Source: Hepsetus odoe (taxonomy: Eukaryota; Chordata; Actinopteri; Characiformes; Hepsetidae). Taken from it: 64,000 nt of DNA. The notes under the pieces are model-generated. The model made no database searches, had not been told where the DNA came from, and saw only the letters and a list, made by a program, of their open reading frames with translations. The first letter of the stretch is position 1. Each line of letters starts with the position of its first letter. Location of the stretch: contig CM029380.1 in the NCBI GenBank assembly GCA_017165825.1, positions 23,902,581 to 23,966,580 on the forward strand, in the 5' to 3' direction. Shown one piece after another: positions 10,665 through 21,763 of the stretch. A program made the position numbers and the translations under genes.

Positions 10665-13600
10665 CAGTTGGAGGTTTGTGTTCTACCTCATTGCCTTCAC
10701 CGCCGGCCTCGCCTCCCTGATTTATGTGAGTGTGTGAGACGTGTTGCCTGAGATTTTGAAACTAAGATTTCTTCTGGGAGAAGACAATATATTCATTTAC
10801 CCACTCTCTCACTTGCTTGCTCCCTCATTCAATATCTCATTCATTCATTCATTCATGCATTCCTTATTAATTACTTCCTTTGTGAGCAGTTAATTTTCTT
10901 AAAGTAATTTTGGCCAACAGAATTATATTAATCCCAAATATAATAAACCCAGTGCTTGTGTTTTAGCTATGATAATGTACTTCTCTCCGTGCTTATTGAC
11001 CAAAGTAAGTCCTACGGTGTCAGAAACCCAAGACTCGAGTCAGTGAGAGATTAGTCAAACCCTCCTTCTAGTGTGAGTTTGAGGCCCGTGGCTGATTCTG
11101 CATGAGTTTTCCAAGAGGCACGTCGCTCATTTGCTAGAGAGTGATCTGTTCAGATGAATGTCAGAGATCCACATTGAGAAGAGAGTGTGCACATGCATCC
11201 ATCAATCCATCTATCCATCCATTCCGCCATAGCTGTTTTTTCTGTGCGGTGTGAACAGAGCCTCAGCGTTTGTTAAACGTTTGAGCTACAATTAAAATCG
11301 GAGGTCTTCACAAATTCTGTCCCAATAAGATCAGGTGTGCTTAGAAATCAGATTGTTACTGACATAGTTTTAGGACTTTTCTCTGTGCATTACGTGAAGT
11401 AAGTTGTTAGAAGGATGCAGAAACACTAACATTTCTCATAAATGAATGATTAAGACTTCGTTCTTTCTCTCTCACACAGACTCCCTGGTTTTGGAGCCAT
11501 AGAGAGTGCTGGCGTGGACACCCCAGGCAAGTGAGTGGCAAAAATCTCATTACGTTACTCAGACAATGGCCGGAAACTCGACCTCACTGTGCTTTTCACT
11601 GAAATTACTTTAGAGACTACAGCCCAGGCTCACAGCGCTCTCTTCTGCAGCCAATCTAAGCTGCCCATCAAAACTTTGGAAAAATTTAACCTTTCAACAT
11701 GTTTCTAATACAAATAAACAGATTTTCTGTGATACATTTTTAAAATATTAGATTATTGGATACTGTGCAAGCACATTTTTGGGCCATCAAGGTTCAAACA
11801 GTGTAACTGTAGCCTGAAAGGTACAACATGGACCTTGTGATTCCCAGGGGACATATTTGTTCTTTTTCCTGACTGAATGTTTTAAAGTAGAGCTTTGGAG
11901 TTAGAATAGGGTGATAGGAATCCGTCCACGTTAAGAAATACTCTGATGATTGAGATTTTACCCATCTAACTCTGTAATCGTAGTCCCTGCCTGCAGCGGT
12001 GGGCTAGTGGTTAGGGACTGGGCCCCAGGATCAGAAGGTTGTGGGTTCGAATCCTGGACTAGTAGGTTGCCCTGAGGAACCTTTGCGCAAGGTACCATCC
12101 CCATCACTGCTCCCAGGGTGCTGGATATGGCTGCCCCCTGCTGGAAGGTGTGTGTGGGTTAAACACAGAGAATATATTTCATTGTTGTTCTCTGTGTGCT
12201 GTGTTCCACAAGGACAAATAGTCTCTTTCACTTTATTGTCTCTTTCTGGGAGGAGGATGTGCTTTTTAGAGGGTGAAGCAGTTCATAAATATCCCGCTAT
12301 TGTGTTAAGAGCTTCACTCTGTGTTTTATTGGAAAGTTCAAATTTCAGTCAGGATATGAGGTCAAGCTTTACTCACCCTACACCAATTTCAATGCTTTCG
12401 CTTTGATTTTGGGGGCTTTTTTTGAGTGTTGCTAGCTTGAGGTCCAAAAAAGGATCCTGGAGAACTGTTCCTCATCAAGATGTTGAAAATACGAGAAAGT
12501 CTGAAGCAAAATATAAGGAATGAGGGGTTCAAGACTTTTACACAGAGCTGTATGAACCCTGAATCTGTTCTTTCTTACCTCCCTCTCTCTGCTTTTACCT
12601 GAAGCATCTAATACAGATGTTCCACATGTATCTTAGAGGCACTTTCTTGGGTGAATGTGCAAACTTGGACTGCTCTATGGCATGAGTTCTAGAATTTGAA
12701 CTATGAAATGTGGAGCAGACGGGCTCCGAAAGTGGGTCCAGTATTTTATCTTGTGCTGTGTCTCTCTGTGTCTCTTATCTTGTCTCACTCTCTCATCTTC
12801 TCTCTGAGAATTTTATGTGGAAAGACAGACTGTAGATTCATACTGGAATTATATCCCTCCATAATTATTACTTTCAGACTACAAAAATGTGACACTGCAA
12901 ATTCGTACTGGATTATTATCATGCCACCATTATTACAGACAAGCTGTAGAAACTACAACTACACCCTTAATTCGTACTGGATTAAAATAAATCCCCAGTT
13001 ATTTTACTGTCAGATTGTAAAAAGGATCCCCGTTGCAAACTGGACTATAATCCCTGCACTATTCCTGTCAGAGTGAAAACACTACTGGATTTAAGTCACT
13101 TTTACAGTTTACAGTCCGATTGTAAAATCTACGCACACTGCAGATTCATACTGGATTAAAATCAAAAATCTTTACATCAACAATCTTTACATAAATTCTT
13201 GATTAGTGTAAAGTATTGAGACATCCTAATATAAACTAATCCAGTTTCAGATGAAAATCTCTTTTTCTCTGTCCGTCACTATTTATTGTCCTGCTTTTGC
13301 AGCCTGTGGCTGATGCCCACTACTGGTACTACCTGCTGGAGCTCAGCTTCTACTGGTCACTGTTGTTCTGCATCTCTGTGGACGTCAAGCGCAAAGTAAG
13401 CCTCTTTACATCTTCACTGTTGCTACGACCAGAGAGGTTCTTCATTCTTGCTGCACTTACCTGACTCAGACATGCACATCAACCTATTAATCTGCCAAAA
13501 ACCCTTCTGGCCATGAACTATAGCACTGATGTACTTTAGGGGTCTGCATGTGGCTCTACATGTTAGCTCTGCAGTCTCTGAACTTTTCTTTTAGCTTGCA

Positions 13601-16360
13601 TTAGCTACTGAATAGTAGCTACTTAATAAGCCTTAATAGATTAATGATAAGCATGCAGCTGAAGGGGTTAATCAGTTGTTCTGAAATTGTTTGCTCTACG
13701 CAGGACTTCAAAGAGCAGATCATTCATCACATCGCCACCATCTTCCTGATCAGCTTCTCCTATTGCGGAAACTATGTTCGGGTGGGAACGATCGTGATGC
13801 TGGTTCATGACTCATCCGACTTCCTTCTGGAGGTAATTTCCAGATTGCATTTTCTCATTTACCGCTAAAATGACGTTTTGGTGCCAAAACCTGCTTTACC
13901 ACTCTCGCTGCCTGAGGCATGAGACAGATAATTCAAAGAAGAATTGCCACAACATGGAGATGGTGTTTACTTTTGGCATTTAATGCAAAATCAGTCTTAT
14001 TAAAAGTCATATTATTGAGAAAAGTTAACATTTCATACCTGCAGCTGGTTTTAATGGAAAGGGCACCAAGCACAGACACGCCACATGGACTGAATTATTG
14101 AGCAAAACTTTAATACACTAAATGTTTAATACACTAAACAGTTTCTTCTTAAACGAGGATCCTGAGGGCTCTGCTTGAACCTTGTAAAGTTGACATAATC
14201 TTCTTAGCTGTTCTAGTGATGGGTGTAATCACCTTATCGTTCAGCCCCCATGTGTAGTGCTGCCTTGTAGAGGAATCTCACGGCTACACCCATAGGTTTT
14301 TGTCGCAGTATAACCTGGTTATCAAGGAGAAAGTACTACATTTAAACCCTGTTTAGCAGGACTCATACTGTCTGGACTATCCAGGTAACTTGAGTGCAAA
14401 CCCTGGGACTCTGCATGACAGAAAAGAATTTGTATACAGGAAATGTTCTGGGTTTAACTGTCACTCTCAGGAAATTCCATAACAGCAAACCCCTCGTCCC
14501 GTTATATAGCCTCTGAAAAAACAGGCCTATCCGATTCAACGTTTCATTTCTTAAAAGAAATGGACTGCAATGGACTGGCGAGTGGAGAGTGTTTCTCTAC
14601 CTGCGCTGGGATTGGCTTCAGTACCTCTCATGTCACTAGTTAAGATAAGCAGCTAAGATAATGGAGAGACAAAAACTATTTGGGTCCACCTCCAGCACTA
14701 CCACCAATGGGTTCCTGAGCAAATACCTTAACCCTGAGTTGCTGCAGAGAGACTGTCCCTGCAATCAGGAATTGGACGTCGCTCTGCATAAGAGCGTCTT
14801 CTAAATGCCATAAATGTAAATGTAAATGTTATCCAATCAGCTGACCCCAAGCCCTTCAGTCATTGCCTAGCAACTGTTGCTATCCGACAATTCAAACATT
14901 CCAGATCACAGCCGAGTAGATTTCGTTCTAATCAAGGTGCTTTGTCACTGCCGTCAGTGGTCTGTGAAGCAAATTGCTCTTGGAGCATCAAAAGTTCCCA
15001 CGGATCGGGCCTGGGAAGAAAACAGAGACCTTTTCTTGATTTAAAATGTGTGAATCATGTCCACATGAATAAAATATTACACCAACATAATCTTTGCGGC
15101 TAGACAAACCTTGGCTGATGTAATATGTCTCAATCTTGTAGAAATTCTATACACATTGAAATAAAAAAGCTCAACTTTTTTTTTTTTCACGCATATGTGG
15201 TTAGAACCCATCACCAAATGCGACCACCTGCGATCAGAGCTCACTTCCCTGCTCCAAACTCGGATATCATTTCCATTTGCAAAAACCAAATATGCAAATA
15301 TGCTTCCCCCCATACCTGCTTCCATATTGTTGTGCTGCCCTGTTGTTTCTCTCTTGAACCCACAGTCTGCTAAGATGTTTAACTACGCTGGCTGGAGGAA
15401 AACCTGTGATGGATTGTTTGTTGTTTTTGCTGTGGTTTTCCTCGTAACTCGTCTCGTCATCTTTCCATGCAGGTATGCTTCAGTAAAAAATCTTAATTAT
15501 TAATAATAAAGCATGAATATATAGTGTGTTTCTGCAATTTTTCCCAATGTGTTACATTCTGCACATTCAGCAGTGTATATTAAAAACACACAAATATTAT
15601 ATTATTAAAATATACATGCAATAGACATGCTACATGGTGCCCAGACCTGGCCTGTAACTGTATATTCTGAGTATAAATTTGTGATGTCCATAATAATTTC
15701 CTCCCTCAAAAAACAGTCATGCACGTCAGGTAGTATAGAGATGCTACGTTGGCCCTTAAGTGTGTGTGTCTGCCCTGCTGCAACCTGTCAAGGGCTTTTC
15801 TTCATCGTTCATCGTTGTGAGCACTGGGATATGACAATCTGAGATCTTTATGGAGCAGATGTGGACCCCTAACACTGATATGCATAAGAACATTTTCACT
15901 AACCTCACACTTTCTTCTCCAGGGTGGTCTACTCAACGATTGTGGAGTCATTGGACTTCTTCGATCCATTCCCAGGTTATTACTTCTTCAATGCTCTGCT
16001 GCTGGTGCTGCAGGCGCTGCACATTTTTTGGGCTTACCTCATCCTCCGCATGGTCTACAAGTTTTTATTCTTGGGCAAAGTAAGGGTTTGACCTCTATAT
16101 ATCCCATATGTTTATATATGGATGCACAGTGCATCACTGACCTGTATCGTTTTCCTCAGGTGGAGCGTGATGAACGGAGTGATGACGAAAGTGAGGTAGA
16201 GGAGGACGAGGAAGAGGAAGGTGCAGAGGAAGAGAGCTGCTGGGAGCAGAAGAAAGGCCCGCTCAACTCCAACCTCATCTCACTGGCCAATAACTGTGTT
16301 CTGAACAACCTGACCCATCAGAGAAGGAATATAAACAGCAGGCTGCCCAAAGCCAGATAG
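4631..16360 (+). CDS. cers4: Ceramide synthase, CerS4-like (10 coding exons)
   Basis: ER-membrane (dihydro)ceramide synthase that N-acylates sphingoid bases with fatty acyl-CoA. Coding exons: 4631-4803, 7722-7839, 9837-9955, 10668-10725, 11480-11530, 13303-13395, 13704-13832, 15366-15472, 15923-16079, 16160-16360; 1,206 bp, 401 aa, in frame, GT-AG throughout. Seen: an N-terminal LWQEDYWLP motif and first membrane segment; a Hox-like remnant ending WFHLRRNQDKP (exon 3); and a TLC domain (about residues 137-337). The Lag1 motif is intact, with HH at 212-213 and HD at 239-240 in exon 7. The acidic C-terminus has a DERSDDESE stretch. The loop STIVESLDFFDPFP before GYYFFN, which in this family influences acyl-chain choice, and LPLSRALGV look most like CerS4; much of exons 6-8 resembles CerS2, so CerS2/3/4 subfamily is firm and paralogue less so. 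The usual N-terminal glycosylation sequon (NxT before W) is replaced by SGWKW. Confidence 0.93.
4965..5400. mobile_element. Tc1-like nonautonomous element with 69-bp internal repeats (copy 1)
   Basis: Two 69-bp tandem units (starting 4971 and 5040) are followed by a unique tail that ends gacatttgcacagtactgta, an inverted-terminal-repeat-like sequence. The same body occurs at 6636-7075 (inverted) and 29390-29935, with an end fragment at 12455-12555. Lies in intron 1 of the cers4 coding region. Confidence 0.65.
5403..5577 (-). mobile_element. tRNA-derived SINE family A, partial
   Basis: Retains the gtgaaagtgaaatttgtca tail, the gcagcaggaggcag body and a gggattcgaaccc B-box. It breaks off in the tRNA-like head. 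It abuts the Tc1-like element before it. Confidence 0.75.
5646..5835 (-). mobile_element. tRNA-derived SINE family A, diverged and internally deleted
   Basis: Matches the family tail (gactgtttgtcattatgac) and head (aacactagaccactggtg), but the central ~50 bp containing the GC-rich body is absent. Confidence 0.65.
6521..6570. repeat. (AC)n microsatellite
   Basis: An almost pure CA dinucleotide run within a ceramide synthase intron. Confidence 0.95.
6636..7075. mobile_element. Tc1-like nonautonomous element with 69-bp internal repeats (copy 2, inverted)
   Basis: Reverse-orientation copy with two 69-bp units and an end reading gaggctcaagacttctgcgc, matching the terminal sequence of the other copies with changes. 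It preserves more of the tail (ttgaaccactcagcgttcag) than copy 1. Confidence 0.65.
7915..8095 (+). mobile_element. tRNA-derived SINE family A, 5'-truncated
   Basis: Starts inside the B-box region (aatcccagaccagtaggttg) and runs to a cactttcacttcattttcac tail. It lies 75 bp after coding exon 2 of the ceramide synthase. Confidence 0.7.
8235..8471 (-). mobile_element. tRNA-derived SINE family A
   Basis: Near full-length, from gtgaaagtgactacttgtca to aacattaggccaccactgcc. It sits close to the oppositely oriented copy at 7915-8095, so the two form an inverted pair in intron 2. Confidence 0.8.
9588..9775 (-). mobile_element. tRNA-derived SINE family A, internally deleted
   Basis: The head (aacactggatcaccgctgcc) and body are present, but the GC-rich core is shortened. 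It ends 61 bp before coding exon 3 of the ceramide synthase. Confidence 0.7.
10128..10360 (-). mobile_element. tRNA-derived SINE family A
   Basis: Full-length but diverged copy in intron 3; its CTCF-like core is degraded (gcagcaaggggcag). Confidence 0.75.
10618..10662. repeat. (TC)n tract forming the polypyrimidine tract of an acceptor
   Basis: About 22 TC units lead directly into the acceptor tccacag of ceramide synthase coding exon 4 (10668). The microsatellite therefore serves as the polypyrimidine tract. Confidence 0.9.
11995..12233 (+). mobile_element. tRNA-derived SINE family A with a perfect CTCF-like core
   Basis: Near full-length copy (gcagcggtgggctagtgg to ctctttcactttattgtc). Position changes in its body create a 14/14 CTCF core match on the minus strand at 12131-12144. 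Lies in intron 5 of cers4. Confidence 0.8.
12455..12555. mobile_element. End fragment of the Tc1-like element with 69-bp repeats
   Basis: Contains tggagaactgttcctcatca and the terminal ttcaagacttttacacag, matching the end of the element at 6636-7075. Internal repeats are lost. Confidence 0.55.
12830..13165. repeat. Decayed ~66-bp tandem repeat in a cers4 intron
   Basis: The phrase attcatactgga / attcgtactgga recurs near 12836, 12901, 12971 and 13144, with a degenerate unit between. Each is followed by AT-rich sequence and a cagattgtaaaa-like phrase. Spacing of about 65-70 bp suggests an old tandem array. Confidence 0.55.
14688..14835 (+). mobile_element. tRNA-derived SINE family B, 5'-truncated
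   Basis: Runs from cagcactaccaccaatgggt to the tail ataagagcgtcttctaaatg and short aaatgtaaatgt repeats. Lies in intron 7 of cers4. Confidence 0.65.
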
Positions 16361-16514
16361 TATCCCTCCATCTGCTGCTACATTATTTTACTTTCTGTCC
16401 ATACGAAAATGAAGAAAATGAAGTGAGAATGTGCATTCAGAATGAAACCCAGAACTTTTTCTGAGTTTAAAACAAGAATTGTGGGCTATGTAAAGCTTAT
16501 GATAATATACATAC

Positions 16515-16516
16515 AC

Positions 16517-16581
<65 letters not shown>

Positions 16582-16588
16582 CGTGCAG
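16515..16588. repeat. (AT)n(GT)n compound microsatellite
   Basis: Alternating AT then a long GT run, about 155 bp after the ceramide synthase stop codon and therefore probably within its 3' UTR. Confidence 0.95.
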
Positions 16589-16662
16589 GACACTTTGCAA
16601 AAAATGTTTTTTTAAGCTCTTTCCTGTATAGAATGTGCACTTTTTCACCAAGAAAAGTGGTG

Positions 16663-17210
16663 TGTGCTGTGCAAATGTTTTAGGCAGGTGTGGAAAAAAT
16701 GCTGTAAACAGAACGCTTTCAGAAATAGAAATAATGATTGTTTATTTTTATCAATTGACAAAATGCAAAGTGAGCGAACAAAAGAAAAATCGAAATCAGA
16801 TCAATATCTGGTGTTTCTACCTTTTACCTTCAGAGCAGCATCAGTTCTTCTGGCCCCACAGAGCCCTGATCTCCACATCATCCAGTGTGTCTGGATCACA
16901 TGAAGAGACAGAAGGATGTGAGGAAGCTACATCCACAGAAGATCTGTGCTCAGTTCTCCAAGATGTTTGGAACGACCTACCGGCCGAGTTCCTTCAAAAA
17001 CTGTGTGTAAGTGTACCTAGAAAAACTGATGCTGTTTTGAAGGTAAAGGGTGGTCACACCAAATATTGATTTGATTTAGATTCTCTTTTGTTCATTCACT
17101 GCATTTTGTTGATTGATGAAAATAAATGATGAACACTTCCATTTTTGCAAGCGTTCTTTGTTTACAGCATTTTATCCACACCTGCCTAAAACTTTTGCAC
17201 AGTACTGTAT
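16663..17210 (+). mobile_element. Tc1-like transposon remnant with transposase tail
   Basis: Inverted ends are readable: tgtgctgtgcaaatgtttta near 16665 and its complement-like acttttgcacagtactgta ending near 17209. Between them a + strand reading frame keeps the C-terminal signature of a Tc1-type DDE transposase: an SPDLHIIQCVW block, then KVKGGHTKY just before the stop at 17067-17069, separated by a frame change. The rest is deleted. It sits in the 3' flank or 3' UTR of cers4. Confidence 0.75.
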
Positions 17211-19228
17211 ATAATACAATGTATTTTCCATATATTGCATTTTTGTATGGGACACTGACATCATTTAAACCCACTTATTGCTTTCTTTAATGTTTTAACC
17301 TTGTGAACTGAGACATAGATTTCAGGATGTATGTTTCTCTTTCTCCATAAGAATTTATCTACAAAGGTATACAAGCGCGAACAGATCTAACCAGGTTTAC
17401 TGGACTTACACTGAAGGTTGTGTTTAGAAATGTGGGCCACTTCTTTGAAATCAAAGCATAAAATGTCAATAGTTAGACACTATTCCATCATCGTGCTATA
17501 CATTACATTTTGATTTACTGTGAAGGACGTCAAGTGTTTAAGTTGTAACTTTTGTTGTGAAAAGGGAACATAATGTATTCATTTTATGCTTATGCAGAAA
17601 AGGCAGATGATAATGAATCACTCCTGCATTTCATTGTACTGATTTTCTTTCCACAGTAATTGTGATTTGCTTTGGTGAATCTGTTGCTTTGGAGACACCA
17701 TCTCCAGACAATCCAACCTGGCCTTGCTTATGACCGTCTCCATGCCTCTTTCGGCTTAGCTAAGAGTGGACTCATAGCACCCTCTGCTGATGGACTAGGG
17801 CACTTTGCTTGGCTCAGGGTTGAGAAAATGGTTGCCGTGAATTATGGATGACCCATGAGCCCCAAAGCTTTGTACCGTGCACACATGCTTGCTTAAAATA
17901 TTCTGCAAGGTCTGCAGCCTTTCAGGTCGCTTAACAAAGGATTTCTTCACAAGTGTGTAATCTCCCGTGAACCGTTGGCTTCCTGTTAATCTCAGCACCC
18001 CTCTTTTTGCCAACCAGGTACTGACCACTGTTAATCAGACATGCCTAATGAACTAAATGTTAATTAGATTCAGAACAGGTCATTAAATAATAATGTGTTA
18101 ATTGGTTCTATAGAGACTATTCGCTGATTGTGAAACACAGCAAACAATAAAATACAAACTCTGCTTTTAACCTACACACACTATTTAAATTGCCTGGGTA
18201 GTAGTGATGGGGACGGTACCTTACTCAAGGGTACCTCAGGGCAACCAACTGGTCTGGGATTCAAAACCACAACCATCTGATCCAGGGGTCTAGTCCCTAA
18301 ATACTAATTCAATGCTGCCCCAATAAAATAACTGAAAGACAGTTTTTAAAAAGATTTAATATTAATGATTTTGCCTTGTTATTAAAACAAAAAGAAGGAC
18401 ATAAAGTAGATTTGTATTTTGTACCAGATATTCCCCAATTAACCACAACTGGAGATTTTCGAAAAAGACTTTGATGAATGGAGTGAACAATGAATAAAAG
18501 CTTTTTAATAAGGTTTACTCGTGGCCTGATGGTTTAACTTACAAAGACGGTTTGGTCAAAACAAGGCAGAACACAAGACCTAAACAATCTCTATCCATCA
18601 TTTTTACTGCATAATTCAGTGGTGCTGCAGTTTTTTTCCTGCATAATTCCATTACTGAGATGTAAAGTCAACCAACACTGAGGCTACATGTGTCTTTGTG
18701 GTGCTTATATTAAAGCTGATTACGGTAAAGTAGTAATTCTAAAATTAATTTCTTCTGCAATTAATTTTACCACAGCTTGCCCATCCATCATTACCTTTAA
18801 AATACGTTTTTGATCAAATCCATTTTTAGTAATTTTCTGTGAAGGGGAAACACACTTCTCATGTTTTTTTTAATCTTAATCAGACAATTATGAAAAAATG
18901 TAAAAGAAAAAAAACTTAATAGCAGAGCATTCAAATAGTTATTTTGTTTGAAGGGGATTTAGTGCTGCATGTTTCCGATCGGGATAAGTCATTTACACAT
19001 TTCTAGAATACACCAACACATTGTCATCTACCAGTTTACCAGTTATAGGTGATCTCTTTGTTAAAATAACAGCTTTAATTCAGGTGGAAATGATGAGTCA
19101 AAAAGAAAAATACAACAGTCCTGGCATTGCCAGGATTCAGTTGGTTTGCCTGACAAGGTTCTGTGTGTATGATACGTCTTAGTGGTGGTTAACAGCTGGA
19201 ATTTTATATAACAGATGAACAGATGTCT
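17211..19228. other. Intergenic or 3'-flank region, no gene seen
   Basis: AT-rich DNA between the ceramide synthase and the Kelch gene. It holds one diverged SINE (18120-18320) and AATAAA at about 18493, which could end a long cers4 3' UTR. No ORF with recognisable content on either strand. Confidence 0.6.
18120..18320 (-). mobile_element. tRNA-derived SINE family A, diverged
   Basis: Body and head are recognisable (ggtacctcagggcaacc, ctgggattcaaaaccac), but the tail repeat and part of the core are lost. Confidence 0.65.
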
Positions 19229-19229
19229 G

Positions 19230-19235
19230 TTTTAT
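19230..19235 (-). terminator. Candidate polyadenylation signal of the Kelch gene
   Basis: AATAAA on the minus strand, about 290 nt downstream of the Kelch stop codon; the nearest canonical hexamer I noticed. Confidence 0.4.
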
Positions 19236-19520
19236 TTCCTTTCCTGTATAAACGCATCTAATTATTTTTAAGAGATTCATTCAATGGATTCCTATTATCA
19301 TGTTCCTAACTTGTATTGGCTAAATATGAGCCATTTATTGATAAATATGTTGGAGATAAGGAAAGGAAACAGTGCTGATGTCACACAAACTTTCTTTTCT
19401 TTGGCTTAAACAAAGGGAAATTTTTGTTTCTTGTACATTATTGACTTGTCAGGCCATTGGACTCGAACATTGGACATTGGAGTCTGTATAAAACTGATTG
19501 TATAAAAGAATACTATCTGT

Positions 19521-21743
19521 TCACCGTCCGGTCATACGTACTGTAACACAACCTCGTATGGGCACCGGGCATGGAATCGCACCATCTATTTCTAAGCACG
19601 TGTCAATGTATGGGTCCAGAAGGATCATGTTTGTCGAGACTTTGTTCAACATTCTCTCACTTATCAAGTAGATTTGCCCATTCACAGTGGCACAGCCAGT
19701 GAAGAACTTTCTTTCAAGACATTCTTCTTCCAGAGGAGTCCACTCGTCGGTTTCAATGTCCAGTCGCAGAGCTTTACCTCCCAGCAGATAGAGAGCACCA
19801 TTGAGCTCAGTGGCGAGAAGGTCATAACTGTGAGTGGAATATAAAGAGAAACAAATGACAAGCTCCATGACAATTTTAACTTATTACGACCTTATGAAGG
19901 GTTATCTGAAGAGATCCATGAGAACAGTGGGTTGAAACTAGTCAAGATGAAAATGTGCTCAGATGAGAACTATGCAGGAACCATTGGGTCATATTTTGTG
20001 TTACATTTCCTTACCGCGGGAACGGAGAGTAGGAGACAACATCCCATTGGTCGACCTCTACCTTGTACCTCTGGATGCCACTATACACTTCTCCGTTTTC
20101 ATCCAGACCACAAGCCACATAGATGCAGGAACCCTTGACGACTACCGCAGCCCTCTCCACTGCACATACCATGGGGCTAACGCTATCCCAGCTATCAGCT
20201 CCCAAAATTAGCCTCTCCACATCAGCTATGGGCCCTTCATCCATGCTGCCACCCAGCACGAAAAGCTGGAAATCCAATCCTGTTGAGCAGTGGCTATGTC
20301 TGGACTTCTGGAGCGCTGGGCCATCCACCCATCGCTCTGTGCCACACTGGTAAATCCGTACCCAGTCCACACTGTACCAAATCACCTCCCGGAAATATCC
20401 TCCAGTCACCACCACGTTGTCTCCTTTGAGAATATGAGAATGTTTGTTCAAGAGGTTTTTTACGAAAAGGAGGCATCCATCCTTGCTCCAGGAGAAGTGT
20501 GTCCATGCAATGTTTCGTTCCAAACCTTATCTCATGAGCTTTATCTGACAGGAGTTGCCACTTAATTCCTGGAGCAAGTTTGGGCACCGCTGAAGTTCTG
20601 TTGCTCTTACAAAGCCATAAACAAATGAAAAAACATTGATATTTAATATGAAAGACTTGTAAGAACCTTGTAAGTAAAGTGTTGAGTTTTGTTACCTACT
20701 GCTGCCACAGAGTACTGGGTGAGACACTTCCTTTGCAAGGGTGGGCACGATTGCCATCTTCCACTCCGTGGATTGAACTGATAAAGAGACTGCTGGTCTT
20801 GCTCATGTTGTCCACCAATTAAAAACAGCACCTCTTTTGAGCGAATCCTGGGCAACGACCTGCCCGCAGTCCAGCTTGCTGGCAAATGATCGTTGAGTTT
20901 CCCAATGAGTTTGGCACGAGGGTCTGAACTTTTGACCTTGGTCAGAAGATCTGTGATGTATGGCAGACTCAGACTTTCAGGTCTAACCAACCCAACCAAC
21001 TCAAGGAAGTCATCCTCCCGGTTAGGATCAAAGGTAGCCCATCGCAAAGCAACCTCAAAGGCCAAGTCTTCCCTTGGAACAAAAAGGTCATCGCTGGCAA
21101 GAAGGTCTGCAATGGTCTCCTTGGAAAGGTAAAGAAAGTCCTCCTCAGAAGCTACAGCAGGAAGGTGGGTAAGGACCACTTCCCTCGCAGCAGCATAAAG
21201 CTCCAGACAGCCCAGCTGCCATGCATAGGCCATCATGCCCAAACAGTTGCTCAGGTGAAGCTCCCGCTCCAGGAACTTACAGCAAAGTAACCTGGCCTTT
21301 TCTAGCTGAAGGAAATTGGCTGTTTCCAAGACTCCCAAGACATTCATCCTGTCAAGATGTAATCTGAAGCTTAGTGTGTACTCCATGAGGGTTCGGAAGT
21401 GTTCAAGACTCACACCTTTGATTTCAATGTTTTTCCGGCTGCTCTCTCGACCTCCACCGAAGAAAAGTGCTCGGAAGTAGGGACTCAGCTGGGCAAGTCT
21501 TTCACGGTTAACAAAGAAGGATTCGTTTGCCACCTGGAGAACAGCATCTGGTGCCAAACTACCTCCATCCACTTGGGTCTCCTTTTGGCTCTCCTTGTGC
21601 ATTTCCTCACAAATCGTCTCTTGGACTTCTTTCTCAACCTTGTTGAATAAACCATTCTCACTCCCTGCAACTGGACAATTCCACTCTGTCCGCTGCGTTC
21701 CACAAGCCATGTCTCTGCACCTATCCTCTGATGACCTCACCAC
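19521..21743 (-). CDS. BTB-BACK-Kelch protein, unassigned KLHL-like (3 exons)
   Basis: Probable substrate adaptor of a Cullin-3 ubiquitin ligase, the usual role of BTB-BACK-Kelch proteins. Exons on the minus strand: 21743-20696, 20423-20015, 19827-19521; 1,764 bp, 587 aa, in frame with GT-AG junctions. Seen: a Glu-rich N-terminal region (about residues 1-50), a BTB domain (about 55-165; SPYFRALF, FLQLEKARLLCCKFLE), a BACK domain (about 170-270; AFEVALRWATFD), then Kelch blades beginning EVLFLIGG, with later blades VVVTGGYF, LFVLGGS, IYVACGL and LYLLGG. The last blades are short and end MTGR. The ATG at 21743 was chosen as the first in the open frame; M12 is an alternative. I could not match it to a named KLHL/KBTBD. 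It reads in the same direction as rad23a, with the rad23a 3' UTR upstream. Confidence 0.88.
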
Positions 21744-21763
21744 GGTTGCAGCTTTCTGTAGAT

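Noticed and set aside
16635..17069. A 144-aa host protein after the ceramide synthase
   Set aside because: The C-terminal half is a Tc1-type transposase end (KGGHTKY stop) flanked by inverted terminal repeats.
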